Shown: one piece after another, positions 53,315 through 63,777 of the stretch
Position numbering within the stretch: position 1 is the first letter of the stretch
Layout of the letters: each line of letters begins with the position of its first letter
Assembly (NCBI GenBank): GCA_030407085.1
Contig: CM059582.1
Location: forward strand, 67,971,501 to 68,035,500
From: Trichopria drosophilae
Lineage: Eukaryota > Arthropoda > Insecta > Hymenoptera > Diapriidae
Length of the DNA stretch: 64,000 nucleotides
Direction: 5' to 3'
Notes under the pieces: model-generated
The model's database searches: none
Told to the model about the DNA's origin: nothing
Seen by the model: only the letters and a program-made list of their open reading frames with translations
Translations under genes and position numbers: made by a program

Positions 53315-54481
53315 ATGCTGGCTGCCACAAAGACGCAGAAGAACATCAGCTCCACGGTAAAGAATGGTCTGCCGAAGCTTGAGGATATGCTGGACTCTCT
53401 CGAGGAGACTAGGAGGGTGACGTTGGTGGCTAGACGGAGGATTACAAAACTTCCGAAACGCAACAACATTAGCGAGCCACCAGCACGGACGGAGAGGATG
53501 GCTCAGAAGAGGGCGGCGACCAGCCCCACTCCTCCCCAGATGGCGCCCGTAATTAAAAAACGCGCGGGCGCGACCGAGGATAACAGCACCCCGGAAGAGG
53601 ATGGGAGATGGAGGGTGGTACGACGGAGGGAGCGAGCACCGGTGCCCGCGGCGGCTCCGGCAGTCGTGATCAACAACCCACCTAAACAACAGAATGGTGG
53701 GAAGGCCGATGTTGACGAAAAAAAGGCAAAGAAGGCCAAGTACAAAAAAAAGAAGAAGAAAAATAAGCGCGGCCGACCCGATGCCATCGCGCTGAAACCG
53801 ACGGACGGCAAAACATACGCCGAGACTGTCAGGGCCATATATAATGTCAAACCTGAGAGCTTCGGCGTGTCAGTGCGCAGCCTGCGCCAAACACGCTTGG
53901 GAGAGGTGCTCCTTGAGCTTGTGAACACGTCATCCGAAAATAGGAGAAGCCTCACTGTCGCTCTTCAGAAAGCAGTTGGTGACATCGGCTGGGTCAGGGA
54001 ACTGACTCCAGGGATTACCCTGGAGATCAGGGACTTGGATTGCTGCATTACTGCTGTGGAAATCAGGGGGGCTCTCCTAGCTCTTCCAGCACAGGATAAA
54101 TATAGCGGAGCGCTTACGGTGTCGGTCTCAAAACCCAATAGCAGGCAGCAATGTATGGCCGTTGTTGCGCTGGAGGAGGAGACCGCACTGAGGCTTCTGC
54201 AGTTGAGGACGATCCGATTAGGACTAATCAACAACTGCAGAATACGTCAGCGCAAGGTAGTCGTGAGGTGCTTCCGGTGCCTCGCCTTTGGACATATCGT
54301 TCGAAACTGCGAGGGACCGGACAGGAGCACTCAGTGCTTCAGATGTGGGACGGAGGGACACGTGTCGGCGAGTTGTATGTCCGACCCTATGTGTTTCCAT
54401 TGCCCCACGGAGAAGAATCACATCTCGGGTTCGAGTGCCTGCAAGACATTCCGCGACGTCCTTGCAAAGGCTAAACAATGA
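53315..54481 (+). CDS. R1-like LINE ORF1 (gag-like, three CCHC knuckles)
   Basis: Open for 388 codons to TGA 54479-54481; the first in-frame ATG is at 53387 (MLDSLEETRRVTL). A Pro/Lys-rich region (KKAKKAKYKKKKKKNKRGRP) precedes a conserved domain (YAETVRAIYNVKPESFGVSV). Three C-terminal zinc knuckles follow: CFRCLAFGHIVRNC, CFRCGTEGHVSASC and CFHCPTEKNHISGSSAC. It likely packages element RNA. The stop overlaps the ORF2 start as ATGA, suggesting coupled translation. Confidence 0.88.
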   Translation: MLAATKTQKNISSTVKNGLPKLEDMLDSLEETRRVTLVARRRITKLPKRNNISEPPARTERMAQKRAATSPTPPQMAPVIKKRAGATEDNSTPEEDGRWRVVRRRERAPVPAAAPAVVINNPPKQQNGGKADVDEKKAKKAKYKKKKKKNKRGRPDAIALKPTDGKTYAETVRAIYNVKPESFGVSVRSLRQTRLGEVLLELVNTSSENRRSLTVALQKAVGDIGWVRELTPGITLEIRDLDCCITAVEIRGALLALPAQDKYSGALTVSVSKPNSRQQCMAVVALEEETALRLLQLRTIRLGLINNCRIRQRKVVVRCFRCLAFGHIVRNCEGPDRSTQCFRCGTEGHVSASCMSDPMCFHCPTEKNHISGSSACKTFRDVLAKAKQ

Positions 54482-57451
54482 CGCGTATTGTCCAGTGCAA
54501 CATCAACAGGAGCAGGGTCGCTCATGACATCCTGACCCAGATCTGTGCCGAGAAACAAACTGATATGGCCATAATCAGTGAGCAATACCGGCGCAGGGAA
54601 GGAGCAGGGTGGTATGAGGACACACTGGGTACGGCGGCGATATGGATTCCGGACCCCCGAAAATTACATATCACGGGCCATGGATCTGGAGATGGCTTCG
54701 TTTAGGTGATGAGTGGAGGCGTGACATATGTCAGCTGCTACTTCACCGCAAACGAGGCCATCGGCGCCTTTCAGACCAAACTTGATGGACTGGAGGACGC
54801 TATTAGACAAATGGTAGGCCGGTCGGTAGTGGCAGGGGATTTTAATGCGAAAGCACTGGAGTGGGGGGCGGAGAACCCGGACTCGAGGGGAAACCGGGTT
54901 CTGGACATGGCCTCCAGGCTGGGCCTGGTGGTACTTAACACAGGTCGGGTCACCACTTTCAGGAGGCCAGGGTACAGGGAGACCATACCCGATATCTCCC
55001 TGTCCTCGGAAAATCTGTCTGCGCACATACATGACTGGCGGGTGATCGAGGATTTCACGGCCAGCGATCACCAGTACATCACGTTCCGCGTTCGTGGTGT
55101 TACTCCGGTCACATGTAATGATGCGTATCGCCCCCCCCCCCCCTTGTGGAATGTCAACAAGATCGACGAAAAGAAGCTTGCCCTCGCCATTGAACGCGGC
55201 CGGCCGGCCTTGGGACGGATTCCAGATCGCTTAACCGCTTCCGAACGGGCCGAGGCCGTGACTGATGTCACAATGCGCCTCATTCATCGTGCCTGCAAGG
55301 AAGCGGTGCCAAAGACGAAGCCCAGAGTCAAAGACTCTGCTTATTGGTGGACGAGCGAGATCGCCGAGCTCAGGCGTGAATGCATGAAGCTACGGCGACG
55401 CGCGCTGCGCGCCAGAAGAGGTGACGGCGCAGATAACCTCGAGCAGGAGAAATACTTCAACGCCAAGAGACAGTTCCAATGGGCCATCAGGTCCAGTCAA
55501 CGCAAATGTTGGGAGAAGCTGGGCGAGGATCTTGATAATGGTCCGTGGGGATCAGGATATAAGATTGTGTCTCGCAAACTCGGGGTGTACTCTATGGGTG
55601 CGCTCAGGGACGCGGACACGGTCGACTACATTGTCGTTACCCTTTTTCCCACACATCCTAAACGACCGGATCGCCCGTAGTATCCGGAGGACCCGGACGT
55701 ACCGCTCTTTACAAAAGAGGAACTGGAGAGAGCGATACGTACGATGAAAAACAAGAAGGCACCGGGTCCGGATGGACTCCCAACGGAAGTGTTGAAAGCA
55801 GTTGCTGAGGGCTACCCGGAGCTCTTGCTTGGCATGTACAATTCGTGCCTGAAAGCGGGAATTTTCCCCACCCGCTGGAAGACTGCGCGACTGGTGCTGA
55901 TAAGCAAGGGCAAAGGGCCGGCGGATTCCCCATCGGCATACAGGCCTCTCTGTATGTTCGATGCTGCCGGAAAACTCTTCGAGATTCTGCTGCGACCTCG
56001 CCTTCAGGGGGCCGTGGCGTCTGCCGGCGGACGCGTCGACAGTCAGCACGGTTTCAGGACGGGGAGGTCGACAGTGGGTGCGATCTCGGAGGCCGCGGCT
56101 GCTGCCAGGTCGACGGAGCGTGGTAACCATTACTCGCGCCCCGTCTGCCTGGCAGCCGCCTTGGACATGAAGAACGCTTTCAACTCCGTGCGATGGACAA
56201 ATGTACTCAGTGCGCTGAGAGGACTCGAGGTGCCTCAGTATATTTCTCGGATGTTTGAGAGCTACCTCGAGGATCGCTTCTTGGTGTACGAGACAGAAGA
56301 TGGTCAGAAAAGACAGGAGATAACATCAGGAGTTGCTCAAGGCTCGGTGCTGGGACCGGAAATATGGAACATCTCGTATGACGGTATCCTGCGCCTAGAC
56401 CTGCCCGAGGACACTTCCCTGATTGGATATGCGGATGATGTCCTGATCGTTGTCGTCGCAAGAGACATCGAGAAGGCTCAGATAAAGCTCAATCAGTTGA
56501 TACGCCGAGTATCTCCTTGGCTGGAGGAACATGGGCTCGAGCTAGCAGCGACGAAGACTGAGATCGTGCTGCTGACGAAGAAACGAGTGGATCTGATCCG
56601 CTCGATGAGAGTGGGTGACGCGATGGTCCAGACAAAACGTTCCATCAAGTACCTGGGGGTGATGCTAGATAACAAGCTAACCTTCTGGGATCAGATCCAC
56701 TGTAACGGCGTCACTTTGCCGAGTCATGGCCAACATAAGAGGACCAAGACCCTGCAAACGGCGTCTGCTTATGCGAGTCTCGAAATCCATTATGCTCTAC
56801 GGTGCTGAAGTCTGGGCCGACGCACTGCGGTTTGAGAGGAATCGGAAGCGTCTCGCCGCGGTGCAGCGGAGGGGAGCTCTCCGCATCGCGCGCTCCTACC
56901 GCACGGTCTCGGAGTCGGCGGCGCTGGTGGTTGCGGGGGTCATCCCCATTGACCTCCAAGCGCAGGAGCGCAAGCTCATCTACCAAAGAAGAGAAACGCT
57001 CGGACGTGCTGAAGCAGCGAGGAGTGCGAGGGAGGAATCCCTCCGTGTTTGGCAATCCCGGTGGGAGGCAGGGACGTGGGGTCGGTGGACCGCGCGGCTC
57101 ATACCTTGGATCGATGCGTGGGTCGGCCGTCCCCACGGGGAGGTGAATTACTATCTCACCCAATTCCTCACTGGGCACGGCCTGTTCCGGGCCTATCTCC
57201 ACAAAATGGGGAAAGTACCGGAGCCGGCATGTGCCCATTGTTGCTCCCCCCGGGACGATGCCCTCCACACGTTCTTCGTATGCGAAACGTGGAGGGGGCT
57301 GCGTCAAGAGCTGGAAGAAAGCGTGGGTGGTGTCGGACCAGACAACATCATCGGCCTGATGCTGCAGTCGGAGCGGTCGTGGGAGCAGGTGGCTGCTTTT
57401 TTAGAAGCAGTCTTGCGCCGGAAGAAGATCGCGGAGAGCACTGCCCAATAA
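54478..57451 (+). pseudogene. R1-like LINE ORF2 (APE endonuclease and RT), two stops and a frameshift
   Basis: ATG 54478: RIVQCNINRSRVAHDILTQI; TAG at 54703; VVAGDFNAKALEWG and TASDHQYITFRV in the same frame; TAG at 55678. RT then continues in the same frame: NKKAPGPDGLPTEVLKAVAE, YRPLCMFDAAGKLFEILLRP, QHGFRTGRSTVGAI, ALDMKNAFNSVRWTNV, GVAQGSVLGPEIWN, GYADDVLIVVV. A frameshift near 56720 leads to 57451 with SKSIMLYGAEVWADALRFER and a CxxC end (PACAHCCSPRDDALHTFFVC). A 14-C run lies at 55130-55143. Confidence 0.9.
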
Positions 57452-57914
57452 TATCGGGCAGTAAGAATCCGGGGACTAGAGGGGCTGGTCGTAGGTCCTC
57501 TCTTTAACATCGAGTTTTATTTATTTTGTTTGTTTGTTGTAGATCGGAGGTCCCTCGAGGGAGTGGTAAAGCGGCGCCACCCGGATATGAGAGTCCTTAC
57601 AGATTTTCCTGGGTGGCTTTACCACAACAACATCTGCCGCTGGTAACGATGGATATTAATCATCCATGTCCTTGTGTTGCTTGCATCTTTTTGCATGTAA
57701 CCCTGGGCCATGGATGGGAGGGTTTAGGCGGTCGCCCCAGCTGCTGATATCCTGGATGTGTCTGGATTTATCCTCTACTATCACGGCCTGAAGCGGTTGG
57801 TGGAACCCATCTCAACGGTAGGTTATCGGCTCGACCTCGGTCGGGAAGATACCAACTGATGGTCTGTGTGCAGATTTTCCCCTTTTTTAACCATCGCAAA
57901 AAAAAAAAAATTTC
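57452..57914 (+). other. R1-like LINE 3' untranslated region
   Basis: GC-rich to AT-rich transition ending in a run of 13 A and TTTC before the target repeat. No gene seen. Confidence 0.6.
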
Positions 57915-58120
57915 GTTGAATTAAAAATACAAATTATATATTTATTCATTTAATACCAATTGGTACACCAAATATTTTAATACCATTTATAGTTATAATT
58001 GAATCAATTAGAAATATTATTCGTCCAATAACATTAAGAATACGATTAACAGCAAAATATTATTTCAGGTCATTTATTAATAACATTAATTAGAATAAAT
58101 GCAAATAATTTATTAATATT
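57915..58120 (+). pseudogene. atp6: atp6, part 2 (NUMT), with one-base insertion
   Basis: Continues [43 protein letters not shown]. One extra base near 58055-58060 then shifts the frame; the rest (SGHLLMTLISMNANNLLMF) reads in the new frame. It ends at LINE-C; TTATTAATATT 58110-58120 recurs at 63661-63671. Confidence 0.92.
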
Positions 58121-58145
58121 TTATTTGTATTTATTGTATTTATTA

Positions 58146-58175
58146 CTCTCGTATTGGGATACATCCTGTTGAGAG
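58146..58175 (-). promoter_or_regulatory. LINE-C 3' stem-loop
   Basis: Minus-strand CTCTC-AACA-GGATGTATCC-CAATAC-GAGAG, preceded by CCGGAACTC, complementary to the element's 5' end. Confidence 0.7.
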
Positions 58176-58317
58176 GAGAGTTCCGGAATAGACCGGGAGC
58201 TAGGTTCGCATATACAATTAAAACGTTGAAAACACAAAAAGGTAATCTCAAAACGCAGAATAAATAAAAATTAAGATTTAAACAAAAGAGTAAGTTACAT
58301 ACAAGTAAGCCTAGAAA

Positions 58318-61300
58318 TTAGTTGCCCAGCAGAAATTCTCTTCTGGCATGTGTTGCCTTTACAAATTTAAGTAAGGTCTTCGCCGACATGAAATCCGAAT
58401 CACAAATCAGAACGCAAAATAAAGTGTTCGCAGTACAGGCAGGTACGTAGAAGGCAAAGTCGCGTCGGACTGGTACGAGCAAAGGGCATTCTGAAAAAAT
58501 ATGGAACTCGAAGGGAGTCTGGAGCATTCGAGTTGCACAAAGAACAGGGCAATTGCGGATTATAGCAGAGAGGCATACTGGAAACTGAAAGCGAGCGTGA
58601 AAAGACTGTTGCAAGCCTAAGTTGGGCTCTCACCCTTAAACAAGACAGAGGCAGGCGCGGCGGGTACATCGTGTACGACGAGTCAGTGAGCTGACGATAG
58701 ATCGGTAGCTGTACGTGCTCGGAGTTAAAGTATCTTGCCAGGTCTTTTGCTCTGCAAGAGTCTGCAAATTTGGCAATCAGACGCGGACCAGCGTCCGCCC
58801 AGGACTCAGCGCTGAAGCTGTCCCGCAGCACAGCAGCCTCCGCCTCATCCAAGAGCCAAAGAAGTTGCGTGAGCCAGTTGCGGGGCTCTTCTGGAGACGC
58901 AATGGAGAGTTCTCTTAGACGGCCGAGTAAGATCTTAGGTAGCCTGGAGTCGGGCATTGAGAGGGTCTTAATGACCCATTTAATAGACCTGTTTAGAATC
59001 TCTACCGCGATCGGAGGGATACCAAGTTCCAAGCGAATTAAATAAGCTGGAGTACTTCTCGGCAAATTGAGTAACCTTTTAAAAAAGTCAATTTGTACCG
59101 CCTCCAGTCTATCCAAGTGTCTGAGTGCCCAAAACGGAGCCGCATATAATAATACCGAAGTAACCAACGCTTTATACAGCTTCCAGTATGCGTCCCATGC
59201 GTCAATTTTCGCGGAATTGATAATCGACAGGGACGCGGCGGCTGCGGCCCTTGTACGAATAACAGCGTCCTCAGTCGGCTGAAGGCCTGACGCTGAGGAA
59301 GAAAAAACAATACCTAAGAATCTGTAGGCGCACGTAACTTCGAGTGGTGTATTGTCAAATAGGAAGTCTCTCGAGAACTGATCGAGTGGAACAGCCCTCC
59401 TCAAGCATACTATCTTGGTTTTCTCGGTATTTACGGTAAGCTGATTGATCGAGCAGTAGTCGGAGAGAATTCTTAGCTCAAGGCGAAGGTCTGAGGGAGA
59501 ATAAGCAAGAATTGTAAGATCATCGGCATAAAGCAGCATTAAAAGGTCCGTGGATCTAGTGACATCCACTCCGTGCGCATTGTTGTTTCGGAAAAAAGTT
59601 ACTATGTCTGACAGGTAAAAAATAAATAATAACGGGATCAGAATTTCGTCTTGAAGCACGCCTACCGTTACGTTAAAGCGCGATGTTTCTCCGGATTCGT
59701 TTTTATATAACGCTGACGCAGAGTGATAGAGCGTGCTAAGCACCCTGACGAATTTCGCGCTAACACCGAGTCCAAGAAGCTTACGCCACAAAAGGGCATG
59801 AGGGACGGAGTGAAAGGCTCTCTTTAAGTCTACAAAAAGGCTAAACAGTTTCGTGTTACGACGCTTCAAAACGATTTGCGCGGATGCGAGGAGGCAGAAG
59901 ATATTGTCCTCTGTCCCCCTCCCACCACGGAAGCCGGATTGTTCCTCCGGGAGAATGCCTCTCTGTGTTGCCCACTTGGACAGGCGTGTACAAAGAATCT
60001 GAGAGAAAATTTTCGCTAGGGCGTTAGTTATCGCAATTAAACGGTGGTTGGATGGGACGTTGCGCGCTCCCTTCTTCTGCAGAGTAAAAATCAGCGAATC
60101 AGCCCATCCTGAAGGGAAGGCCTCCGCAGTAAAAATTCTATTGAAGAGCACGAGAAGGAGAGGATGCCATTGGACGTCCTTAAGCTTAAAAAGTTCGGCG
60201 GGAATTTTGTCCGGACCAATGGCCTTTCCAACCTTCAGGGCTCCTAAACTGTCCTTGAGTTCGGACACAGAGAGAGGTGAATCCAGCGCAGGGTCAAAGG
60301 TACCAAAATACCGGTCGTGCTGCAACTCTGCCTGTGGAAAAATCTCAAGAAAGTACGCATTCCAGTCTTCGTCAGATACCTGCCGACGCAAGGCAGGTTT
60401 CAAGCGAAAACGGCGCACTGCAGACCAGAAGTCAGCTGCGTTGTGGACTTCCGCGAATCTGTCGGCGATGCTAGAATCGTAAGGAAGTTTTTTGGCTGTT
60501 AGTAAATTCGAATAGGATCTGCGGGATTCCCTGAAGTCCTCCGAAGCAGCCGCGCTGTACCCAGCCCCTCTCATGTGTCTCAGAGCGCGGAAAAGAGAAC
60601 GCTTAGCGGCCAGACATTCCTTATCGAACCACTGATTTTCGGGACAGCGAAGTGAGAGGTTGCCGCGGATACAGAGCTCTTTTAAAAGACCGGAAGAGAG
60701 CGCCGAATCTCGAATTGCATCGCTTAAATGGTTATATAGCTCATTAAGTTCCTCGCAATCAGTAAAAGTGGCGCTTTGAAACGTAGCCGCGAGAGATGCT
60801 TGAAAAGACGCAAGAGCGATATTTTCCCCGTCCAAAGGATTCTGGTAACGAATCACGCGCCGGGTTACAGAGCCTAGAACGGGAGGCTGCGAGAAAGATT
60901 TATCTTCGGCGAGGTATAGTTCTACCGACACTGGCAGGTGGTCAGAGCTGTAGAGATCTTCGCCGATCATGAGGTCATGAATATATTGCACATGTGATGT
61001 CGAGACCCAGACGAGGTCAACGACGCTGAAACCTCTTTGTCCGAGAAAGGTGTAATGCGCCGGAAAATCACTGGTCGTTCGGCCGTTCAAAAGAACAAAA
61101 TTGTTACTGGACCTAAACTCAGATAAGAGGGTTCCGCGCCGGTTGAGAGTCACGTCGTGAGATCGCCTGAAAACACGCACAGAGGACTCTACAAAAATTT
61201 GAGGTACGACACATAAAGGGTCAGAAGGGCCCAAGCGACAATTGAAGTCGCCTGCTAAAATAAAGATACAGCCTGGAAACTGGTCACTCAGCGAATCAAG

Positions 61301-61852
61301 GACACGTTGCAGGGCGGAGAGCAGAGGTACTAGGTCGGAAAGAGGAGAAAAGTAGAAGGAGCCTACTATTACATTAAGGGGATGCGAATTTAATTTATAA
61401 AAAATCCAATGAGGTGAAGAGTGTGCAAAGGTAAAACTTACGTTGGGGTTGATTAGAGATAAGAGGCCGCCGCTACAACGGCCTAGATTACTGAATCGGG
61501 AGGCTGGAGAGTTAATCGCTGAATGGTCAGTAGGCAAATCCTCCGTGCGGATCTCGAGATCCCTCCAGGTTTCGGAAAAATTTATAACTTTGTGCGCGGA
61601 ATAGAAAGTATTCTTTTTGATATTATAAAAACCGCGAGCATTCCAAAAAACTATTTTTAACAAATTGCGACGGGTAAGCGACTTAATACTAACGGGCGAT
61701 GGCGCTGTAGCTACGGACGACGACGATAAGACGTTAACAGACAACGGAGGACGGGACAAGCTAAAAATTCGTTTCGGCGGACGACAGAGATACTTCGGTG
61801 TCCATGGCTGAAGGTCTGGCGTTGGATTTCTGCCTGGAGTGGACTTCAGCAC
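58318..61852 (-). pseudogene. LINE-C ORF2 (APE endonuclease and RT), one C-terminal frameshift
   Basis: 1150 codons open from 61852 to 58400, starting without ATG and overlapping ORF1 by about 90 bp. Endonuclease: FWNARGFYN (about residue 69), SETW (93), GDFN (201), VDLVWVST (278), SDH (303). RT: GKAIGPDKIPAELF, SGFRGGRGTEDN (640), LFVDLKRAFHS (672), YADD (775). Motif B reads GVLQDEILIPLL against GVLQGEILSPLL in LINE-A, two changes at conserved positions. The last part (ECPLLVPVRRDF to FLLGN) lies in a shifted frame from about 58510. RT function is doubtful. Confidence 0.92.
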
Positions 61853-62888
61853 GACTGGTTGAAGATGAGGGTAGGAAGGCCGGATTTCTCTTCGTTAGGG
61901 GTTCCGGACAAGGGATGCTGAATTCCTGGTCCGCTTCCGACCATTTCAGCCAAGTGTTGTTGGTTGCAATGGCGTCACCCTTCTTATTGAAGGACGCGCC
62001 TCTAGAAGTGGCAGCACGGCGGGCTACTCTAATCTTGTAGGCCTTGAGACGCTCACTATCGGTATAGTCCGGGTTTATGTAGATGTTCGTCGACTGGAGC
62101 ACTATTTTCTTCGTTGACAGAATTAGGTATTTGTCGTCCTCTAACATTAATTCTGCTAAAAAGGCCGGGGGGTTGATTCGGATTTTCCTGACAGCGGCAA
62201 CCGAGGACTCGAGAAGGAACTTTAAAGAAAAGAATTTCGAAATTTCCTTCCTAAGCGAGCCGGGCCCGGGAACAAACCCAGTAAGGATGATGTTTCTCCT
62301 CTTCAAAATTTTCTCCTGCGCCTCGAGCTTGTCCGCAAGCGCCTTAATGGTCGAATCCTGAGAATCGATTCTTCCCTCTAGGAGTCCGAGGCGGGACGAA
62401 AGATCGGTGTTTAATTGCTCGACCGTGGCTTTTACCGCGACTATTTCGTTGGTGCAGTTTGCAATGCTCGCTTGAAGCGAGGTGGATTGCTGCCGAATCG
62501 CCGCTATGAGCGATTGCTGGAGGGTCTCGAGCGTTAGCGGCGGGTTGGACGCGGCCATTACTAAAGAATCAGGCAGCAGATGGTCTTGCTGCGCTGTCAG
62601 TGCTGGCGAAAGCCTCCTGAGTCTTGCAGGATGTTGGTCGTTCGGGTCGTCTGTGTCGGACAGGCCGTCTCGCTTTCGCTTGCAGTCGAAACCGAAGTTT
62701 TCGAGAGCACTGCAGCTGTTAGTGCGAAGCGCTTTCCACCTGGTCGCAGTAGGGGGGCGGCCACTCAAGACTGCCGGGCGCAAGATGGACGGCGTGCGAT
62801 CGCACCGATCGGTGTCTCTAGTAGTTGAAGAGGCCGTGGGCGAGGCAGGCATTTGTGGTTCGCTGCGGGGCGGGCCGGGTGCTGGCAT
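61761..62888 (-). CDS. LINE-C ORF1 protein (RNA-binding-type), intact
   Basis: 375 codons from the ATG at 62888 (MPAPGPPRSEPQMPASPTAS); the frame is open further upstream to a GTG at 62954. It has the shared block SILRPAVLSGRPPTATRWKA, LRTNSCSALENFGFDCKRKR, then a helical coiled-coil region (GLLEGRIDSQDSTIKALADK, LEAQEKILKRRNIILTGFVP). An RRM-like part follows (YLILSTKKIVLQSTNIYINP, RVARRAATSRGASFNKKGDA), with a Ser-rich tail ending SAETNF. Same architecture as LINE-A ORF1. Confidence 0.82.
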   Translation of the reverse strand: MPAPGPPRSEPQMPASPTASSTTRDTDRCDRTPSILRPAVLSGRPPTATRWKALRTNSCSALENFGFDCKRKRDGLSDTDDPNDQHPARLRRLSPALTAQQDHLLPDSLVMAASNPPLTLETLQQSLIAAIRQQSTSLQASIANCTNEIVAVKATVEQLNTDLSSRLGLLEGRIDSQDSTIKALADKLEAQEKILKRRNIILTGFVPGPGSLRKEISKFFSLKFLLESSVAAVRKIRINPPAFLAELMLEDDKYLILSTKKIVLQSTNIYINPDYTDSERLKAYKIRVARRAATSRGASFNKKGDAIATNNTWLKWSEADQEFSIPCPEPLTKRNPAFLPSSSTSRAEVHSRQKSNARPSAMDTEVSLSSAETNF

Positions 62889-62954
62889 GAGTCGCACGTG
62901 CCCGGGAGCTTCCGACCTCTGGCGGCCGAGAGGTATACGCGTTTGTGCGAACAC

Positions 62955-63660
62955 CGCGTAATTGGGAGCATATGTAGATTGTAGACAGCACGAGATACAG
63001 AATACACAGAGACGATCACTAATACGCGCGAACGAAACACAGTTGTTGATGACTTAAGCTCACGCTTTAAACGCCGAGGTAAACACGACACCGATATGGT
63101 GGGCCGCATACATACAAAGCGCGAACTCACCAATGTGCAGACGATACACGGTCAGAGACAGACGAGTTACTGCGAAAATACCGTACTTTCTTCTGAAGTA
63201 AAAATGACAGCTGCAGCGCTTTGATTTTGACAGGTGGATCGAATATGGCCTGTGTCTGTTTTTTTTTTAAAGGAGCTGTACGTCGACTTCAGATGCCAAT
63301 GTAGAGGTTGAACAGCGAAGAAAGGCAAATGTCGATTTGAAGTCCGCTGCCAACGGTCCGGTGAATTCTTCGAAGTCGTTTTGACAGGAGTGTGACGTCA
63401 CCACCGGCGAAATTTCCCAACCGTCACCTCGTCGAGTGAGAAAAGAACTTTGCGGCAAAAAAAAATCCGGATCATAAGCTCGGAAACTTAGTAGCTCATA
63501 GCGAACACAGTCCGAGACAATCCGGAGGCAGTATCTGAGGCAAAAACTCCCAGAAAAAAGGGCGATAAGCAAATGAGTACGGACTTAACTACAGAGCACA
63601 GAAACACACGTCTGTCTTACTTACCGCCTATAACGGAACTCCCCTAATATATATATATTA
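62955..63660 (-). other. LINE-C 5' untranslated region
   Basis: Carries the GTAAGT block (63624-63619) and the GGAGTTCCG terminus near 63644. No gene seen; open frames on this stretch have no recognisable motif. Confidence 0.6.
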
Positions 63661-63774
63661 TTATTAATATTAATAATTCCATCATTATTAATAATTTTAG
63701 AATTATCAGTTTCAATTATTCAATCATATGTATTTTCAATTTTAAATATTTTATATTTATCAGAAACAAATTAA
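63661..63774 (+). pseudogene. atp6: atp6, part 3, C-terminus (NUMT)
   Basis: After the target repeat: LLMILELSVSIIQSYVFSIL, NILYLSETN then TAA at 63772-63774, the usual atp6 end. Confidence 0.92.
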
Positions 63775-63777
63775 TTT

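Larger units (their letters stand above)
52950..57914 (+). mobile_element. R1-clade-like LINE in atp6 (8-bp target duplication)
   Basis: Plus-strand two-ORF non-LTR element between GTTGAATT copies, ending in poly-A plus TTTC. The 5' end has a doubled ttgattggccattgatttgg segment. ORF1 carries three zinc knuckles; ORF2 has APE endonuclease and RT of the R1/TRAS/RT type. High GC content contrasts sharply with the mitochondrial DNA around it. Two nonsense codons and one frameshift disable ORF2. Confidence 0.9.
58121..63660 (-). mobile_element. LINE-C in atp6, nearly full length (11-bp target duplication)
   Basis: Minus-strand relative of LINE-A and B with both ORFs almost open. Target repeat TTATTAATATT on both sides. 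The 5' end is GGGGAGTTCCGTTATAGGCG with GTAAGT downstream, preceded by about 15 extra AT bases next to the target repeat. The 3' end is a stem-loop (58146-58175) and an AATAC/AAT-type tail. It is the best preserved LINE here, but one frame change lies near the ORF2 end and motif B of RT is altered. Confidence 0.92.
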
